Below, piece by piece: positions 33,245 to 41,820 of a DNA stretch of 64,000 bases. The DNA is from Oscillospiraceae bacterium (GTDB taxonomy: Bacteria; Bacillota; Clostridia; Oscillospirales; Oscillospiraceae). A program made the position numbers and the translations under genes. The notes below the pieces were generated by a model, which made no database searches, was not told the DNA's origin, and saw nothing but the letters and a program-made list of their open reading frames with translations. The first letter of the stretch is position 1; the number at the start of each line of letters is the position of its first letter. Location: positions 1 to 64,000 of the forward strand of contig CACZPK010000086.1 in NCBI GenBank assembly GCA_902783035.1. Direction: 5' to 3'.

Positions 33245-34378
33245 TTATGGCCCTTGGCGCAACGGTGCCCCGGCGATCTGGCGTCCGCCGAGGAATACCG
33301 CGCGTACGTTCCATGCCTCATCCAACAATACAAAGTCTGCGCGTTTGCCGGGCGCAAGCGTGCCGATTTCACCGTCCCGTCCGATGATCCGCGCCGGCGT
33401 CAGCGTGGCGGCAGTAACAGCCGCCTCCGGCGGCACGCCGAAAGAGACAGCGCGGCGCAGCGCTTCCATCAGATGCACAGCGCTGCCCGCCAGCGTATCC
33501 GTTCCGCGCAGCGTCGCCCGTCCGCCGCAAAGCGTAATCGGCTGTCCGCCGAGCGTGTAGTCTCCGTCCGGCATCCCTGCGCAACGCGCGGAGTCCGAAA
33601 CCAGTACCAGCTTGTCCCGGAACAATTGATACGTCAGGCGTACAACCGCCGGATGGACATGCAGCCCGTCGGCGATCAGCTCCACCGTCGCTCCCGCGTC
33701 GCAGGCGGCGGCAATAACGCCGGGGGCACGATGCCCCAGCGGCGGCATCGCATTGAACAGATGCGTCGCGTGCCGCGCGCCTGCATCATATGCCGCCATC
33801 GCCGTATCGTAGTCCGCCGCCGTATGGCCGAGGGAAACAACGCACGTCCGGCTCGCCGCGCGGATGAAATCAGGCGCGCCCGGCAGCTCCGGTGCAACGG
33901 TAATGAGGCGCACCAGCCCTCCCGCAGCGTCGCAAAGCCTGTCAAAGAGCGCCATGTCCGGCATACGGCACAGATCCGGATCTTGTGCGCCGCACTTTGC
34001 GCGGTTCAGAAACGGCCCCTCCAGATTGACGCCCGCGACACGCGCGCCATCCGCCGGCGATCGAAACTCGCGCAGGACCCGCAGGGCGCGTATCAGTTCC
34101 GTTTCGTCCAGCGTCATGGTCGTGGGGCACCAGCTCGTCACGCCGCCGGCAGCGTAGTAGCGCGCCAGCTCCGGCAACATCTCCGCCGCGCCGTCGCTTG
34201 CGTCGGCGCCCACGGCACCGTGGCTGTGGATGTCCACAAGCCCCGGAATAATCCGGCAGCCCTCCGCATCCAGACCGCCGCGCACGTCCGTGTCCGCGGC
34301 GGTCACAACGTCCGTATACGCCAGTCCGCCGGCAACAAACGCTCCGTTTTGAAACACTCTTGCGTTTCCGATGCGCAC
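33245..34378 (-). CDS. nagA: N-acetylglucosamine-6-phosphate deacetylase
   Basis: 377-residue amidohydrolase that deacetylates GlcNAc-6-phosphate. Metal and catalytic motifs: DIHSHGAVGAD, NLEGPFLN, SLGHTAADY, THLFNAMPPLGHR and the catalytic Asp in VSDSARC. The start is best placed at a GTG (34376-34378) six bases after GGGGGGAGG. An upstream ATG in frame overlaps the promoter. It is the first gene of nagA-nagB. No nagR-type regulator or PTS gene is adjacent. Confidence 0.93.
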   Translation of the reverse strand: MRIGNARVFQNGAFVAGGLAYTDVVTAADTDVRGGLDAEGCRIIPGLVDIHSHGAVGADASDGAAEMLPELARYYAAGGVTSWCPTTMTLDETELIRALRVLREFRSPADGARVAGVNLEGPFLNRAKCGAQDPDLCRMPDMALFDRLCDAAGGLVRLITVAPELPGAPDFIRAASRTCVVSLGHTAADYDTAMAAYDAGARHATHLFNAMPPLGHRAPGVIAAACDAGATVELIADGLHVHPAVVRLTYQLFRDKLVLVSDSARCAGMPDGDYTLGGQPITLCGGRATLRGTDTLAGSAVHLMEALRRAVSFGVPPEAAVTAATLTPARIIGRDGEIGTLAPGKRADFVLLDEAWNVRAVFLGGRQIAGAPLRQGP

Positions 34379-34405
34379 GCAGATCCTCCCCCCTTCATTT
34401 TCCCC

Positions 34406-34434
34406 ATCATACCGCAGCTTTTTTCCCGCGTCAA
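34406..34434 (-). promoter_or_regulatory. Promoter of nagA-nagB
   Basis: TTGACG (34429-34434), 17 bases, TATGAT (34406-34411) on the minus strand. No clear NagR/DasR site was seen. Confidence 0.65.
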
Positions 34435-34478
34435 CGGCACACCGCTCACATTTTCTATGCATACGCGATCATTCCGTC

Positions 34479-34507
34479 TTGCGTTTTTGCGGTAAAATTG
34501 ATATAAT
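34479..34507 (+). promoter_or_regulatory. Promoter of the diguanylate cyclase gene
   Basis: TTGCGT (34479-34484), 17 bases, TATAAT (34502-34507), 46 bases before the chosen ATG. Confidence 0.65.
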
Positions 34508-34553
34508 TCAATGTATAAAGGGTATTTCGTTATTGGATTCCGGAGCAGGCAGC

Positions 34554-35963
34554 ATGACGATATCATTCAGACAAGAACACAGCGGTTTACCTCTCGGTAA
34601 GCTGAACTATATCATGGCAGTGATCACGCTGGTGATTTCCGCCATGCTGATTCATGCTACCTACCGCACCTCCAACGGATACGAGCGTGTCAATGAGGCG
34701 ACAGAGCACTACATCGAGTGGGAACAAAACGCGTCGAGCATCAAGGACGCCATGGATTATCTCACCGAACAGGCGCGCAACTTCGTCATGACGGGCGAAA
34801 AGGTCTATTTGCAAAACTATTTTATGGAGGTCAACGTGACCCGCCGCCGCGAAAGCGCAATGGCTGTTTTGCGCGCTTCTGCGCCCGGGGACGAAGAGGC
34901 GTTCAGCAAGCTGGAGGACGCCATCCGCCAGTCACAGGCGCAGATGTCGCTGGAATACTACGCCATGCGACTGACACTCTCCGCCTATGGTTACGACCTG
35001 TCGGAATTTCCGGCAGAGCTGCAAAGCGTCACGCTGCTTTCCAAGGACGCGGGGCTTTCCCGCTCCGCCAAGCAGGCGCGCGCAAAGAATCTTGTGCTGG
35101 ACAGCGACTATCTGGAAAAGAAGGCCGCCATCGACGAGGATTTGCGCGCATATCTGGCAAGTCTGGAGGCAAATACCAAAAACCAACAGACGGAGGCATC
35201 CGCCCAAATGCGCAGCCTGCTGGAAACGCAGCGGATGCTGGTCTTTGCGCTCATCATGATCTTCATTTTCGTCATCACGATGAATTCAATGCTGATCATT
35301 CAGCCGCTGATGAAGGGCATTTTGAACATCCGCACGGAACAGCCGATCCCGATCTCCGGCTCGTATGAATTCCAATACCTTGCCAAAACCTACAACCTGA
35401 TGTTCGTCGCCAATCAAAAGCGGACAAACGCGCTTGCCTACGAAGCGTCGCACGACAAGCTGACCGGTCTTTATAACCGCGTGGGTTATGACGATCTGCT
35501 TACCAATACGGATATGCACAGTTGCGCGCTGTTGCTGGTCGATGTGGACAACTTCAAAACCATCAACGATACCTACGGACACGATATGGGCGACCGCGTG
35601 CTGAAAAATATCGCCAAAGTGCTCAAGGACAGTTTTCGGTCCAACGACTTCATCTGTCGCATCGGCGGCGATGAATTTGCCGCGATCATGGTCAACTCCG
35701 GCCCGCAGTTCACGGAGTTGATCCGCGGCAAGGTAAGCCGCATGAACGACAAGCTGCAACACCCGGAAGAGGGCCTGCCCCCCATCTCCGTGAGCGTTGG
35801 CGTCGCGTTTGGCTGCGAAACACACGGCACGGGCAGCATTGTCAAGGACGCTGACCTCGCCCTTTATGAGGTCAAGGAGAACGGGCGCTGCGGTGTGGAT
35901 TTCTTCATTCCGGACTACCTCTCCAAAGTCTCGGCGCTCCCGGAAGTTGATGCAAAAGCATAA
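34554..35963 (+). CDS. Membrane-bound diguanylate cyclase (GGDEF)
   Basis: 469 residues. The N-terminal helix (about 15-40) and a second one (about 225-250) flank an extracytoplasmic four-helix-bundle-like sensor rich in coiled-coil sequence. The cytoplasmic C-terminus is a GGDEF domain: HDKLTGLYNRVGYDDLL, DVDNFKTINDTYGHDMGD and an intact RIGGDEFAA active site, so it should make cyclic di-GMP. The start is uncertain: the ATG has only a distant GGAG, and the frame is open upstream. Monocistronic. The signal sensed is unknown. Confidence 0.88.
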   Translation: MTISFRQEHSGLPLGKLNYIMAVITLVISAMLIHATYRTSNGYERVNEATEHYIEWEQNASSIKDAMDYLTEQARNFVMTGEKVYLQNYFMEVNVTRRRESAMAVLRASAPGDEEAFSKLEDAIRQSQAQMSLEYYAMRLTLSAYGYDLSEFPAELQSVTLLSKDAGLSRSAKQARAKNLVLDSDYLEKKAAIDEDLRAYLASLEANTKNQQTEASAQMRSLLETQRMLVFALIMIFIFVITMNSMLIIQPLMKGILNIRTEQPIPISGSYEFQYLAKTYNLMFVANQKRTNALAYEASHDKLTGLYNRVGYDDLLTNTDMHSCALLLVDVDNFKTINDTYGHDMGDRVLKNIAKVLKDSFRSNDFICRIGGDEFAAIMVNSGPQFTELIRGKVSRMNDKLQHPEEGLPPISVSVGVAFGCETHGTGSIVKDADLALYEVKENGRCGVDFFIPDYLSKVSALPEVDAKA

Positions 35964-35967
35964 AGCG

Positions 35968-36004
35968 AAAAGATCAGCGGTTCGGTTTGAACCGCTGATC
36001 TTTT
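35968..36004. terminator. Bidirectional terminator
   Basis: Stem AAAAGATCAGCGGTTC with its complement, loop of five, A-run and T-run on the two sides. It serves the GGDEF gene (+) and the solute-binding protein gene (-). Confidence 0.9.
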
Positions 36005-36007
36005 ATG

Positions 36008-37633
36008 TCAGTCCTTGGTCACGTCGTGGAACCAGATGCGGTCATCGGTGGCAACCAGAAGCCCGTTGACATTTCTCCGCGTCACAATGATATAGTTATC
36101 AGAGAACAGCGAAATGGCCTTGAAATCCTGTGCCAGCCGTTCCGACACGGCTGCATAGACCTCCACGCGCTTTTCCAGATCGCTGGTGTGCCGCGCCGCC
36201 GTCAGCAGGGCGGTCAGCTCGGGATCGTCCCATCCGTAGCCGGAATCACCCGTGAAGCACCAGTACAGCATGTCGGCGTCGTTCCACTCAAATGCGCGCG
36301 AGCCGATCTCATACTCATTGGCATGCATCAGCTCCTTGATGTAATCCGCCTCAAAATAGTGTACCTTAGCCTCCGCACCGATTGCGGCGAATTGCTCCAC
36401 CAGCACCGGCCCCGCGGTTTTGAGGCTGTCCTTGTCGGAGGGCAGCAGCATATCAAAGCTCAGCGGCGCTCCGTCCTTTTCCAGAATACCGTCGCCATCC
36501 TTGTCCGCCCAGCCCGCTTCCGCCAGCAGCGCTTTTGCACGCTCGGGGTCATAGGCAAGCTTTTGTGCGAGCTTTGCTTCCTCCTCCGCGCTGTAGCCCG
36601 CCATCGCCGGGACAATAAAGCCATAGAAGGGCGTGACAGCGTCGCCCAGCGCCTTGTTGAGCGCGTTGCGGTCGACCGCATAGGTCAGCGCCTCACGCAC
36701 GCGGATATCCTCCAAAACGCCCTGCTGCGTTTGCAGGTTCAGATAGGATACGCCGGGCTGTCGATAGGAGTAAACGTGATAGTTGGGGTTCGCTTCCAGC
36801 TCCGCGCGCCGGCTGACCGGCGCGTTGATCACAATGTCCACGTTGCCCGCTTCCAGCTCGCGCATCCGCTCCTCAGCGTCGGGAATAAAGCGGACGATGA
36901 CCGTCTCAAAGTTGCTGACGCCATGATTCTTCACGCCGGGGTTCGATGTCCGGAAATACTCGTTGCGCTTGAGCGTAACATGGGAACCGGCCACCCAATC
37001 CTCCACGCAATATGCTCCGTTGGTAACCGGCTTACGGTTGTATTCCCATTCGCCCACACGCTCGACCTCCGCCACATCGGTAACGGTGCCGAAAACGCTT
37101 GCTATGCTGGCAATGCAGTAGGGGGCAGGCTCACTGAAATGATAGCGCACTGTGCGCTCGTCCATAATCTCAATGCTGCTCAAAGCATCCAGATCACCTG
37201 CATATTGGCTGATTGCCAGATAACGCTCCGTAGAAGCCTTGAGCGCCGCGGCATCCAGCGGATCGCCGTTGCTGAACTTCGCATTTGCGGGCAGCACAAA
37301 CTCAATGTATTCGTCCGTAAGCGTATAGGATTCCGCAAAAGCCGGATACAGTTCGGTCAGATCCAAATTGTAGGCAACGAGCTGCTCGCCAATCAAGGTG
37401 TGCACATGGTTGCCATAGCCGATCTGCTGCACGTCCAGCCCTTCGACCTCATCTGCGATGGCAATGACCAGCGTGTTTTTATCCGGCCGCAAATTGTCGG
37501 TCGCCTCTCCGCCTGTATCCGTTTCCACCGGTGCGGGCGGTTCTTCCTTGGCAGGCGTGTCCGGCGTATTCCCGCCGCAGGCGGCAAGCAACAGGCACAG
37601 CAGGCTCAGGGACAGCAGGCAAAAGCGTTTCAT
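36008..37633 (-). CDS. ABC transporter solute-binding lipoprotein, family 5 (peptide/nickel type)
   Basis: 541-residue lipoprotein: signal peptide with lipobox (LLAAC, then GG), a short acidic/proline linker and the SBP_bac_5 fold. It resembles oligopeptide (OppA/DppA) or nickel (NikA) binding proteins, e.g. LVIAIADEVEGLDVQQIG and the YTLTDEYIEFVL strand. The ATG at 37631-37633 follows GAGGAGG. No permease or ATPase genes are adjacent, so it is an orphan binding protein here. Ligand uncertain: peptide, nickel chelate or other. Confidence 0.88.
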   Translation of the reverse strand: MKRFCLLSLSLLCLLLAACGGNTPDTPAKEEPPAPVETDTGGEATDNLRPDKNTLVIAIADEVEGLDVQQIGYGNHVHTLIGEQLVAYNLDLTELYPAFAESYTLTDEYIEFVLPANAKFSNGDPLDAAALKASTERYLAISQYAGDLDALSSIEIMDERTVRYHFSEPAPYCIASIASVFGTVTDVAEVERVGEWEYNRKPVTNGAYCVEDWVAGSHVTLKRNEYFRTSNPGVKNHGVSNFETVIVRFIPDAEERMRELEAGNVDIVINAPVSRRAELEANPNYHVYSYRQPGVSYLNLQTQQGVLEDIRVREALTYAVDRNALNKALGDAVTPFYGFIVPAMAGYSAEEEAKLAQKLAYDPERAKALLAEAGWADKDGDGILEKDGAPLSFDMLLPSDKDSLKTAGPVLVEQFAAIGAEAKVHYFEADYIKELMHANEYEIGSRAFEWNDADMLYWCFTGDSGYGWDDPELTALLTAARHTSDLEKRVEVYAAVSERLAQDFKAISLFSDNYIIVTRRNVNGLLVATDDRIWFHDVTKD

Positions 37634-37744
37634 AAATACCTCCTCGATTCGCACGAACACCGCCTTCTCGGCGTGAAAGCTCCTCTTCTCTTCCGGCATC
37701 AGCCCCATTGAAGCGTTGCAACGGCAGCTGTCCATCTTCCCATC

Positions 37745-37783
37745 ATAAAATAGTATTTTATCATCCGAGGAAGCATTTGTAAA
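37745..37783 (-). promoter_or_regulatory. Promoter of the solute-binding protein gene with 17-bp palindrome
   Basis: TTTACA (37778-37783), 17 bases, TAAAAT (37755-37760) on the minus strand. A perfect 8-1-8 palindrome (37745-37761, ATAAAATA/TATTTTAT) covers the -10 and start point, so it is a candidate operator. Confidence 0.6.
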
Positions 37784-37926
37784 GCGCTGCAGCCGCATTC
37801 GCCAAAGCCTCCGCGGGCAATGCGCAGCGTCAACGCGCATAAAAATCTTCCAAACTCTCCCTTGGATAATTTCGCGTGATTTTCAAAGACTATCCTTGGA
37901 AATTATCACAAAGGAGTTTTACCGAT

Positions 37927-38469
37927 ATGAAAGCTACCGGAATCGTGCGGCGCATCGACGACCTCGGACGCGTCGTGATACCCAAGGAAATCCGCAGGAC
38001 GATGCGGATCAGGGAAGGAGACCCGCTGGAAATATTTACCAGCAAAGAAGGCGAGGTTATCTTCAAAAAGTATTCCCTGCTCGGCGGTGTGGACGAATTT
38101 GCCGCGCAGCTGTGTGAAACGCTGAGCAAGACCACCGGTTCAACCGTCGCCGTCACCGATCGCGACAGTGTCATTGCCGCGGCGGGCAGTGCGCGGCGCG
38201 ACCTCATCGGCAAGCACATTTCACCCCAGCTGGAACAGATCATGGAGGACCGCGGCATCTTTCGTGCCAGCGGGGATGAACGCAGCATATTCGTCACGGA
38301 ATCGCTTGACCGCTACTGTGCATCCATCGCCGCGCCCATCATCTCTGAAGGCGACGCACTGGGGCTGGTTCTTTTTGTGTCCAACGAGGGCGACCCGCCC
38401 GCAGGAGAAACAGAGTACAAGCTGGCGCAGACCATCGCGGGTTTTCTCGGCAAGCACATGGAAGCATAA
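37927..38469 (+). CDS. spoVT: Stage V sporulation protein T
   Basis: 180-residue transcription factor controlling late forespore genes. An AbrB-type swapped-hairpin DNA-binding domain (residues 1-50, MKATGIVRRIDDLGRVVIPKEIRR) precedes a GAF-like sensor domain (about 60-180). Length and both domains match B. subtilis SpoVT. The ATG at 37927 follows AAGGAG. It shows that the organism belongs to a sporulating lineage. A 9-bp inverted repeat (GATAATTTC at 37865-37873, GAAATTATC at 37899-37907) lies upstream. I could not place a convincing sigma-G promoter. Confidence 0.95.
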   Translation: MKATGIVRRIDDLGRVVIPKEIRRTMRIREGDPLEIFTSKEGEVIFKKYSLLGGVDEFAAQLCETLSKTTGSTVAVTDRDSVIAAAGSARRDLIGKHISPQLEQIMEDRGIFRASGDERSIFVTESLDRYCASIAAPIISEGDALGLVLFVSNEGDPPAGETEYKLAQTIAGFLGKHMEA

Positions 38470-38499
38470 GAAAAGAGGCGCAACGCGCCTCTTTTCTTA
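38467..38499. terminator. Bidirectional terminator after spoVT
   Basis: 15-bp perfect stem TAAGAAAAGAGGCGC with its complement and a three-base loop. It overlaps the spoVT stop codon and faces the leftward CPBP gene. Confidence 0.9.
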
Positions 38500-38505
38500 C
38501 TCTCT

Positions 38506-39219
38506 TCATGCGGCAAACAGGATAAACCCCACTGTGTTCGTAGCAAAATTCGCACACAGGTGCACCAGCCAGGAAAGCCAAATATTTCCGCGTTCCTCAT
38601 CGAACCGGTCAAAGACCGCTCCCCCAAGAAACAGTCCCGCAAGCGCCAGCAAAAGCAGCACGGGAGAAAACCAGCCCAGCATCATGGCGGCATGATAAGC
38701 GGCAAACGCGCCAGCGCTGAACACATAGGCAAAGCCGCGCCCCACGGCACGCTTGAGCGTCAAAAACGCAAAGCCGCGAAAGAAAAACTCCTCCAACCAT
38801 GAATTGACAAAGGAAATGTAAAGCGCTACCCACAGGAAGTTGCCCCGGTCCACGCCTGTTTGCGCCGTGAGGTTCACGGTCAGCGCCGAGAAGTCAAATA
38901 CCCGCCGCAGCAGCAGGAACGCCGCCATGACCACGGCATAGACCACCGCGCCCGCGCACAGCGCGATACGCAGTCCGCTGCGATCAACACGCAACAGCGC
39001 GCGGGGCGAAAAGCTGCGATCGAAGCAGGCATAGAGCGCAGGCAGTCCGAGGAACAACGCCAGCTTGACGGCAGACTTCGCCGCATAGCCGGGCCGCAGC
39101 ACTGCGTCGACCCATCCCATACACATGCAGGCGGCGCAGACCATCGCAACGATAAGCCATCCGGACTTCCGCGCCGCGCCCGTGCTGTTATCCTCCCGAG
39201 CGCCCGGGTTTACAAGCAT
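38506..39219 (-). CDS. CPBP family intramembrane metalloprotease
   Basis: 237-residue membrane protein with about eight helices. The glutamate motif in SWLEEFFFRGF (EExxxR), the AFAAYHAA region (FxxxH) and HLCAN near the C-terminus are the metal-binding motifs of the Abi/CAAX protease family. Its start codon lies one base after the telA-like stop codon, so the two genes are translationally coupled. Members process peptides or protect against bacteriocins; its own substrate is unknown. Confidence 0.88.
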   Translation of the reverse strand: MLVNPGAREDNSTGAARKSGWLIVAMVCAACMCMGWVDAVLRPGYAAKSAVKLALFLGLPALYACFDRSFSPRALLRVDRSGLRIALCAGAVVYAVVMAAFLLLRRVFDFSALTVNLTAQTGVDRGNFLWVALYISFVNSWLEEFFFRGFAFLTLKRAVGRGFAYVFSAGAFAAYHAAMMLGWFSPVLLLLALAGLFLGGAVFDRFDEERGNIWLSWLVHLCANFATNTVGFILFAA

Positions 39220-39220
39220 C

Positions 39221-40390
39221 TCAGCTCCGCAGCTCCATGAGTTTCTGCTTCAGCTCGCCCTCAATGCGGCCCAACTCCTGCTCGGCGGCCTTGCGCTTTG
39301 CCGCGCCTTCGCGTTGAATGTTGATGACCTCGTCAAGCGTGGTAATGAGCTGCTCGTTCGTGTGCTGAAGCGTCTCAATGTCGATAACGCTGCGCTCTGC
39401 CTCCTTCGCCGTCGCGATGGTGCCCATCTTGAGCATGTCGGCGTTCTTTCTCAGCAGGTCGTTCGTCGCCTCGGTCACAGCGTTCTGTGCCGCCGTAGCC
39501 TGACGGCTGTGCTCCATGCCGAGCGCCAGCACCATCTGGCTCTTCCAAAGCGGAATGGTATTCACCAGCGAAGACTGGATCTTCTCGACCATCAGCGTAT
39601 CGTTGTTTTGCAGCAGGCGCGTCTGCGGTCCCATCTGGAGCGAGACCATTCTCGTCAGCTCCAGATCATGGAGCTTCTTTTCAAATCGGTTGCACAGGTT
39701 GACCATGTCATTGTACTTCTGCGCGTCCTCAGCCAGGCCGCTCGCCTCCGCTTTCTTGCGCAGTTCTTCAACCTCGCCGGCGCGCAGCTCTTCCAGCCGC
39801 TTTTTGCCCGCGATGATATACATGGTCAGCTCTTTATAATACTTGAGGTTCAGCTCATACATCTGGTCGAACATCGCGATGTCCTTAAGCAGCGTGACCT
39901 GATGGTTCTCCAGCTCCTTCGTGATGCGGTCGACGCTTGCCTCCGCCTTGCTGTACTGCTCCTTCATGAGCATGAGCTTGTCCTTCTGCCTCTGGGCAAA
40001 ACCGAACAGGCCCTTCTTCTCTTCTTTGCCGAAGCCCTTGACCTCGACCACAAGCTTGGAAAGCGTATCGCCAACCTCGCCAAGGTCCTTGTTGCGCACG
40101 GAGGCAAGCGCGTTCTCCGAGAAGGACGCAACGCTCTTCTGCGCCGCCGCACCGTAGTTGAGTACAAGGTTGGAATCGGTGATGTCGATCTTCTTGGCGA
40201 ACTCCGCCACCGCCTGTTTTTCTTCGTCCGTGAGCATGTCTTCGTCCAGCTTGACCGGCGCAGCCTCCTGCTTCTCCGGCTCGGCAGCGGGCGTTGCGGG
40301 CGTCGGTACGCTCTCCAGCGTCAGCTGCGGCATCTCAGCCGCTGTTGCGGTGGGCTCCAGCGTCAGTTCGGGAATGGTCTGATCAGCCAT
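39221..40390 (-). CDS. Toxic anion resistance protein, TelA family
   Basis: 389-residue soluble, strongly helical protein with long coiled coils (about residues 100-385). The first 50 residues are a Thr/Pro/Glu-rich linker. It matches the TelA/KlaA family, named for tellurite resistance but mostly of unknown function in Firmicutes, where it often accompanies TerD-type or membrane proteins. Here it is coupled to a CPBP protease. Driven by a good promoter at 40459-40487, it has AGGAGGA before the ATG. Confidence 0.9.
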   Translation of the reverse strand: MADQTIPELTLEPTATAAEMPQLTLESVPTPATPAAEPEKQEAAPVKLDEDMLTDEEKQAVAEFAKKIDITDSNLVLNYGAAAQKSVASFSENALASVRNKDLGEVGDTLSKLVVEVKGFGKEEKKGLFGFAQRQKDKLMLMKEQYSKAEASVDRITKELENHQVTLLKDIAMFDQMYELNLKYYKELTMYIIAGKKRLEELRAGEVEELRKKAEASGLAEDAQKYNDMVNLCNRFEKKLHDLELTRMVSLQMGPQTRLLQNNDTLMVEKIQSSLVNTIPLWKSQMVLALGMEHSRQATAAQNAVTEATNDLLRKNADMLKMGTIATAKEAERSVIDIETLQHTNEQLITTLDEVINIQREGAAKRKAAEQELGRIEGELKQKLMELRS

Positions 40391-40458
40391 GGTGATATCC
40401 TCCTATGTATACAGTATAACGTAATCAGTTTACACTCGGTTTTGCAACCTGTTTTCTC

Positions 40459-40487
40459 ATTATAGTAGCCTTTTTGTGCAGGGTCAA
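40459..40487 (-). promoter_or_regulatory. Promoter of the telA-CPBP operon
   Basis: TTGACC (40482-40487), 17 bases, TATAAT (40459-40464) on the minus strand, about 70 bases before the start codon. Confidence 0.7.
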
Positions 40488-40497
40488 GGAAAACAAC

Positions 40498-40539
40498 GCA
40501 AAAAACGCGCGGAACGCCCCGTGTTTATGCCACGGGGCG
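40498..40539 (-). terminator. Terminator-like hairpin overlapping the DUF6512 stop codon
   Basis: 9-bp stem CGCCCCGTG (40515-40523 with 40531-40539), with the TAA stop in its loop. A U-run follows after a nine-base gap, so it is weak or needs pairing of the CGCGCG segment. Confidence 0.5.
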
Positions 40540-41082
40540 CGGTATGCCATAGGTCTGCGTCAGCGGGTCACGAAACAGCGGCAGCGCAGGTGCGCGGTAG
40601 CTGCAAAGCACAAACAGAAGCGCCAGCCCCCACAGCAGCGCAAAACCTGCAAGCTGGAGCGGCGTACCGCGCAGGGAAAGCGTGACCAGCAGGCGGTAGC
40701 TCACAATATAGGCCGCCGCGGCCGCCACATAGAAAATCGTCACGTTCGCCCAGGCCGGCAGCGTGCCAAGCGCACCGCTGAGCGTGTAGAACAACACGGG
40801 GATCATCAACAGGGCCAAAACCCCCGACGCTGCTTTCGCCGCAAAGTAATTGCGAAACGGTTCGGCAAACACGGTGAATTCCACCATTGTAAACAGGAAA
40901 AACGGCAGGTAGAGCATCTTCATATGCTCCCATGTCGATTCGTTCACCGCCGCGAAGGCGGCGACCAGTGTGCTCTCGCCCGACCAGCGGAACAGGTATT
41001 GCAGCAGCGTCCCCATAACGCTGACAAACACAAACCCCGCAAGCTCCCACCAACGCAGCCTTTTTCGCACCGCCACAAACAC
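40525..41082 (-). CDS. DUF6512-like membrane protein
   Basis: 185 residues with six hydrophobic helices. The N-terminal LFRWSGESTLVAAFAAVNESTWEHMK segment is the most distinctive part. I associate it with the DUF6512 family of clostridia, which has no known function. The start at 41080-41082 lacks a strong ribosome site. It appears monocistronic, between telA and an MBL-fold gene. No functional inference is possible. Confidence 0.7.
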   Translation of the reverse strand: MFVAVRKRLRWWELAGFVFVSVMGTLLQYLFRWSGESTLVAAFAAVNESTWEHMKMLYLPFFLFTMVEFTVFAEPFRNYFAAKAASGVLALLMIPVLFYTLSGALGTLPAWANVTIFYVAAAAAYIVSYRLLVTLSLRGTPLQLAGFALLWGLALLFVLCSYRAPALPLFRDPLTQTYGIPRPVA

Positions 41083-41139
41083 CGCTCCCTCTCTGCATAG
41101 TTTCCTTCTATTCTACGCAGAAACGGCGGTACTTATGCA

Positions 41140-41167
41140 AAAGGGAGCCGCCAAAAGGCGGTCCCTC
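41140..41167. terminator. Terminator downstream of the MBL-fold gene
   Basis: 10-bp stem AGGGA-CCGCC with one bulged G, loop AAAA. It is followed leftward by UUUU (41140 side), 25 bases after the MBL gene stop. Confidence 0.75.
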
Positions 41168-41191
41168 TCGCTTGTCAACCCTTTTCGCTTT

Positions 41192-41806
41192 TCAGTTTTC
41201 TATGTAGGCAGGAACCACAACGCCCTGTGGCTCGGAAGCCGTCAGTGTAAATGTATTCCCTGTCAGGTGATGTATACATTCATTAGGGTACAACTTTAGG
41301 AATTCATCCAATGTACCCACCGGCCGAAGGCCGTAGGGCCCGTGGCGATAGTGCATCGGCACAGTGACTCGTGGCTTTGCCGCATCCGCGACTCGCTTGG
41401 CGGTGGCAGCGTCGATGGTATAATATCCGCCCACGGGAATCAGCAGGACATCCGCGCCCGAAATGGCAGCGAGCTGCGCGTCTGTCGGATAGTGCCCGAT
41501 ATCGCCGCAGTGAACGACGGTCATTCCTTCTGCGCGCAGGATGTGCATGGTGTTGTCACCGCGCAGGGCGCCGCCCTTTTCATCGTGGAAAGTGGCAACC
41601 TTTTCTACCGTAAACGGACTTTTCTTCCCCGTCGACAATTGCACTGCCTCCCGATAGTTGTGGTCGGCGTGCCCGTGGGAGCAGAACACCTCGTCCGCCC
41701 GCGTATGCAGCGGCGGGTAGGTATCCATTGTGTAAGGGTCGAGTACGACGCGATAGCCGCCGCTTTCCAGCGCAAAGCAGGCATGTCCCAGCCAGATGAT
41801 CTCCAT
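41192..41806 (-). CDS. MBL-fold metal-dependent hydrolase
   Basis: 204-residue metallo-beta-lactamase-fold protein of the UPF0173/UlaG-like group. Metal motifs: WLGHACF at the N-terminus, SHGHADHNY (HxHxDH), CGDIGHYP and the final VPMHYRHGP. Soluble and compact. It starts 14 bases after the DUF4349 gene ends, so they are co-transcribed. Substrate unknown. Confidence 0.88.
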   Translation of the reverse strand: MEIIWLGHACFALESGGYRVVLDPYTMDTYPPLHTRADEVFCSHGHADHNYREAVQLSTGKKSPFTVEKVATFHDEKGGALRGDNTMHILRAEGMTVVHCGDIGHYPTDAQLAAISGADVLLIPVGGYYTIDAATAKRVADAAKPRVTVPMHYRHGPYGLRPVGTLDEFLKLYPNECIHHLTGNTFTLTASEPQGVVVPAYIEN

Positions 41807-41820
41807 AAGCGTACCTCCGT

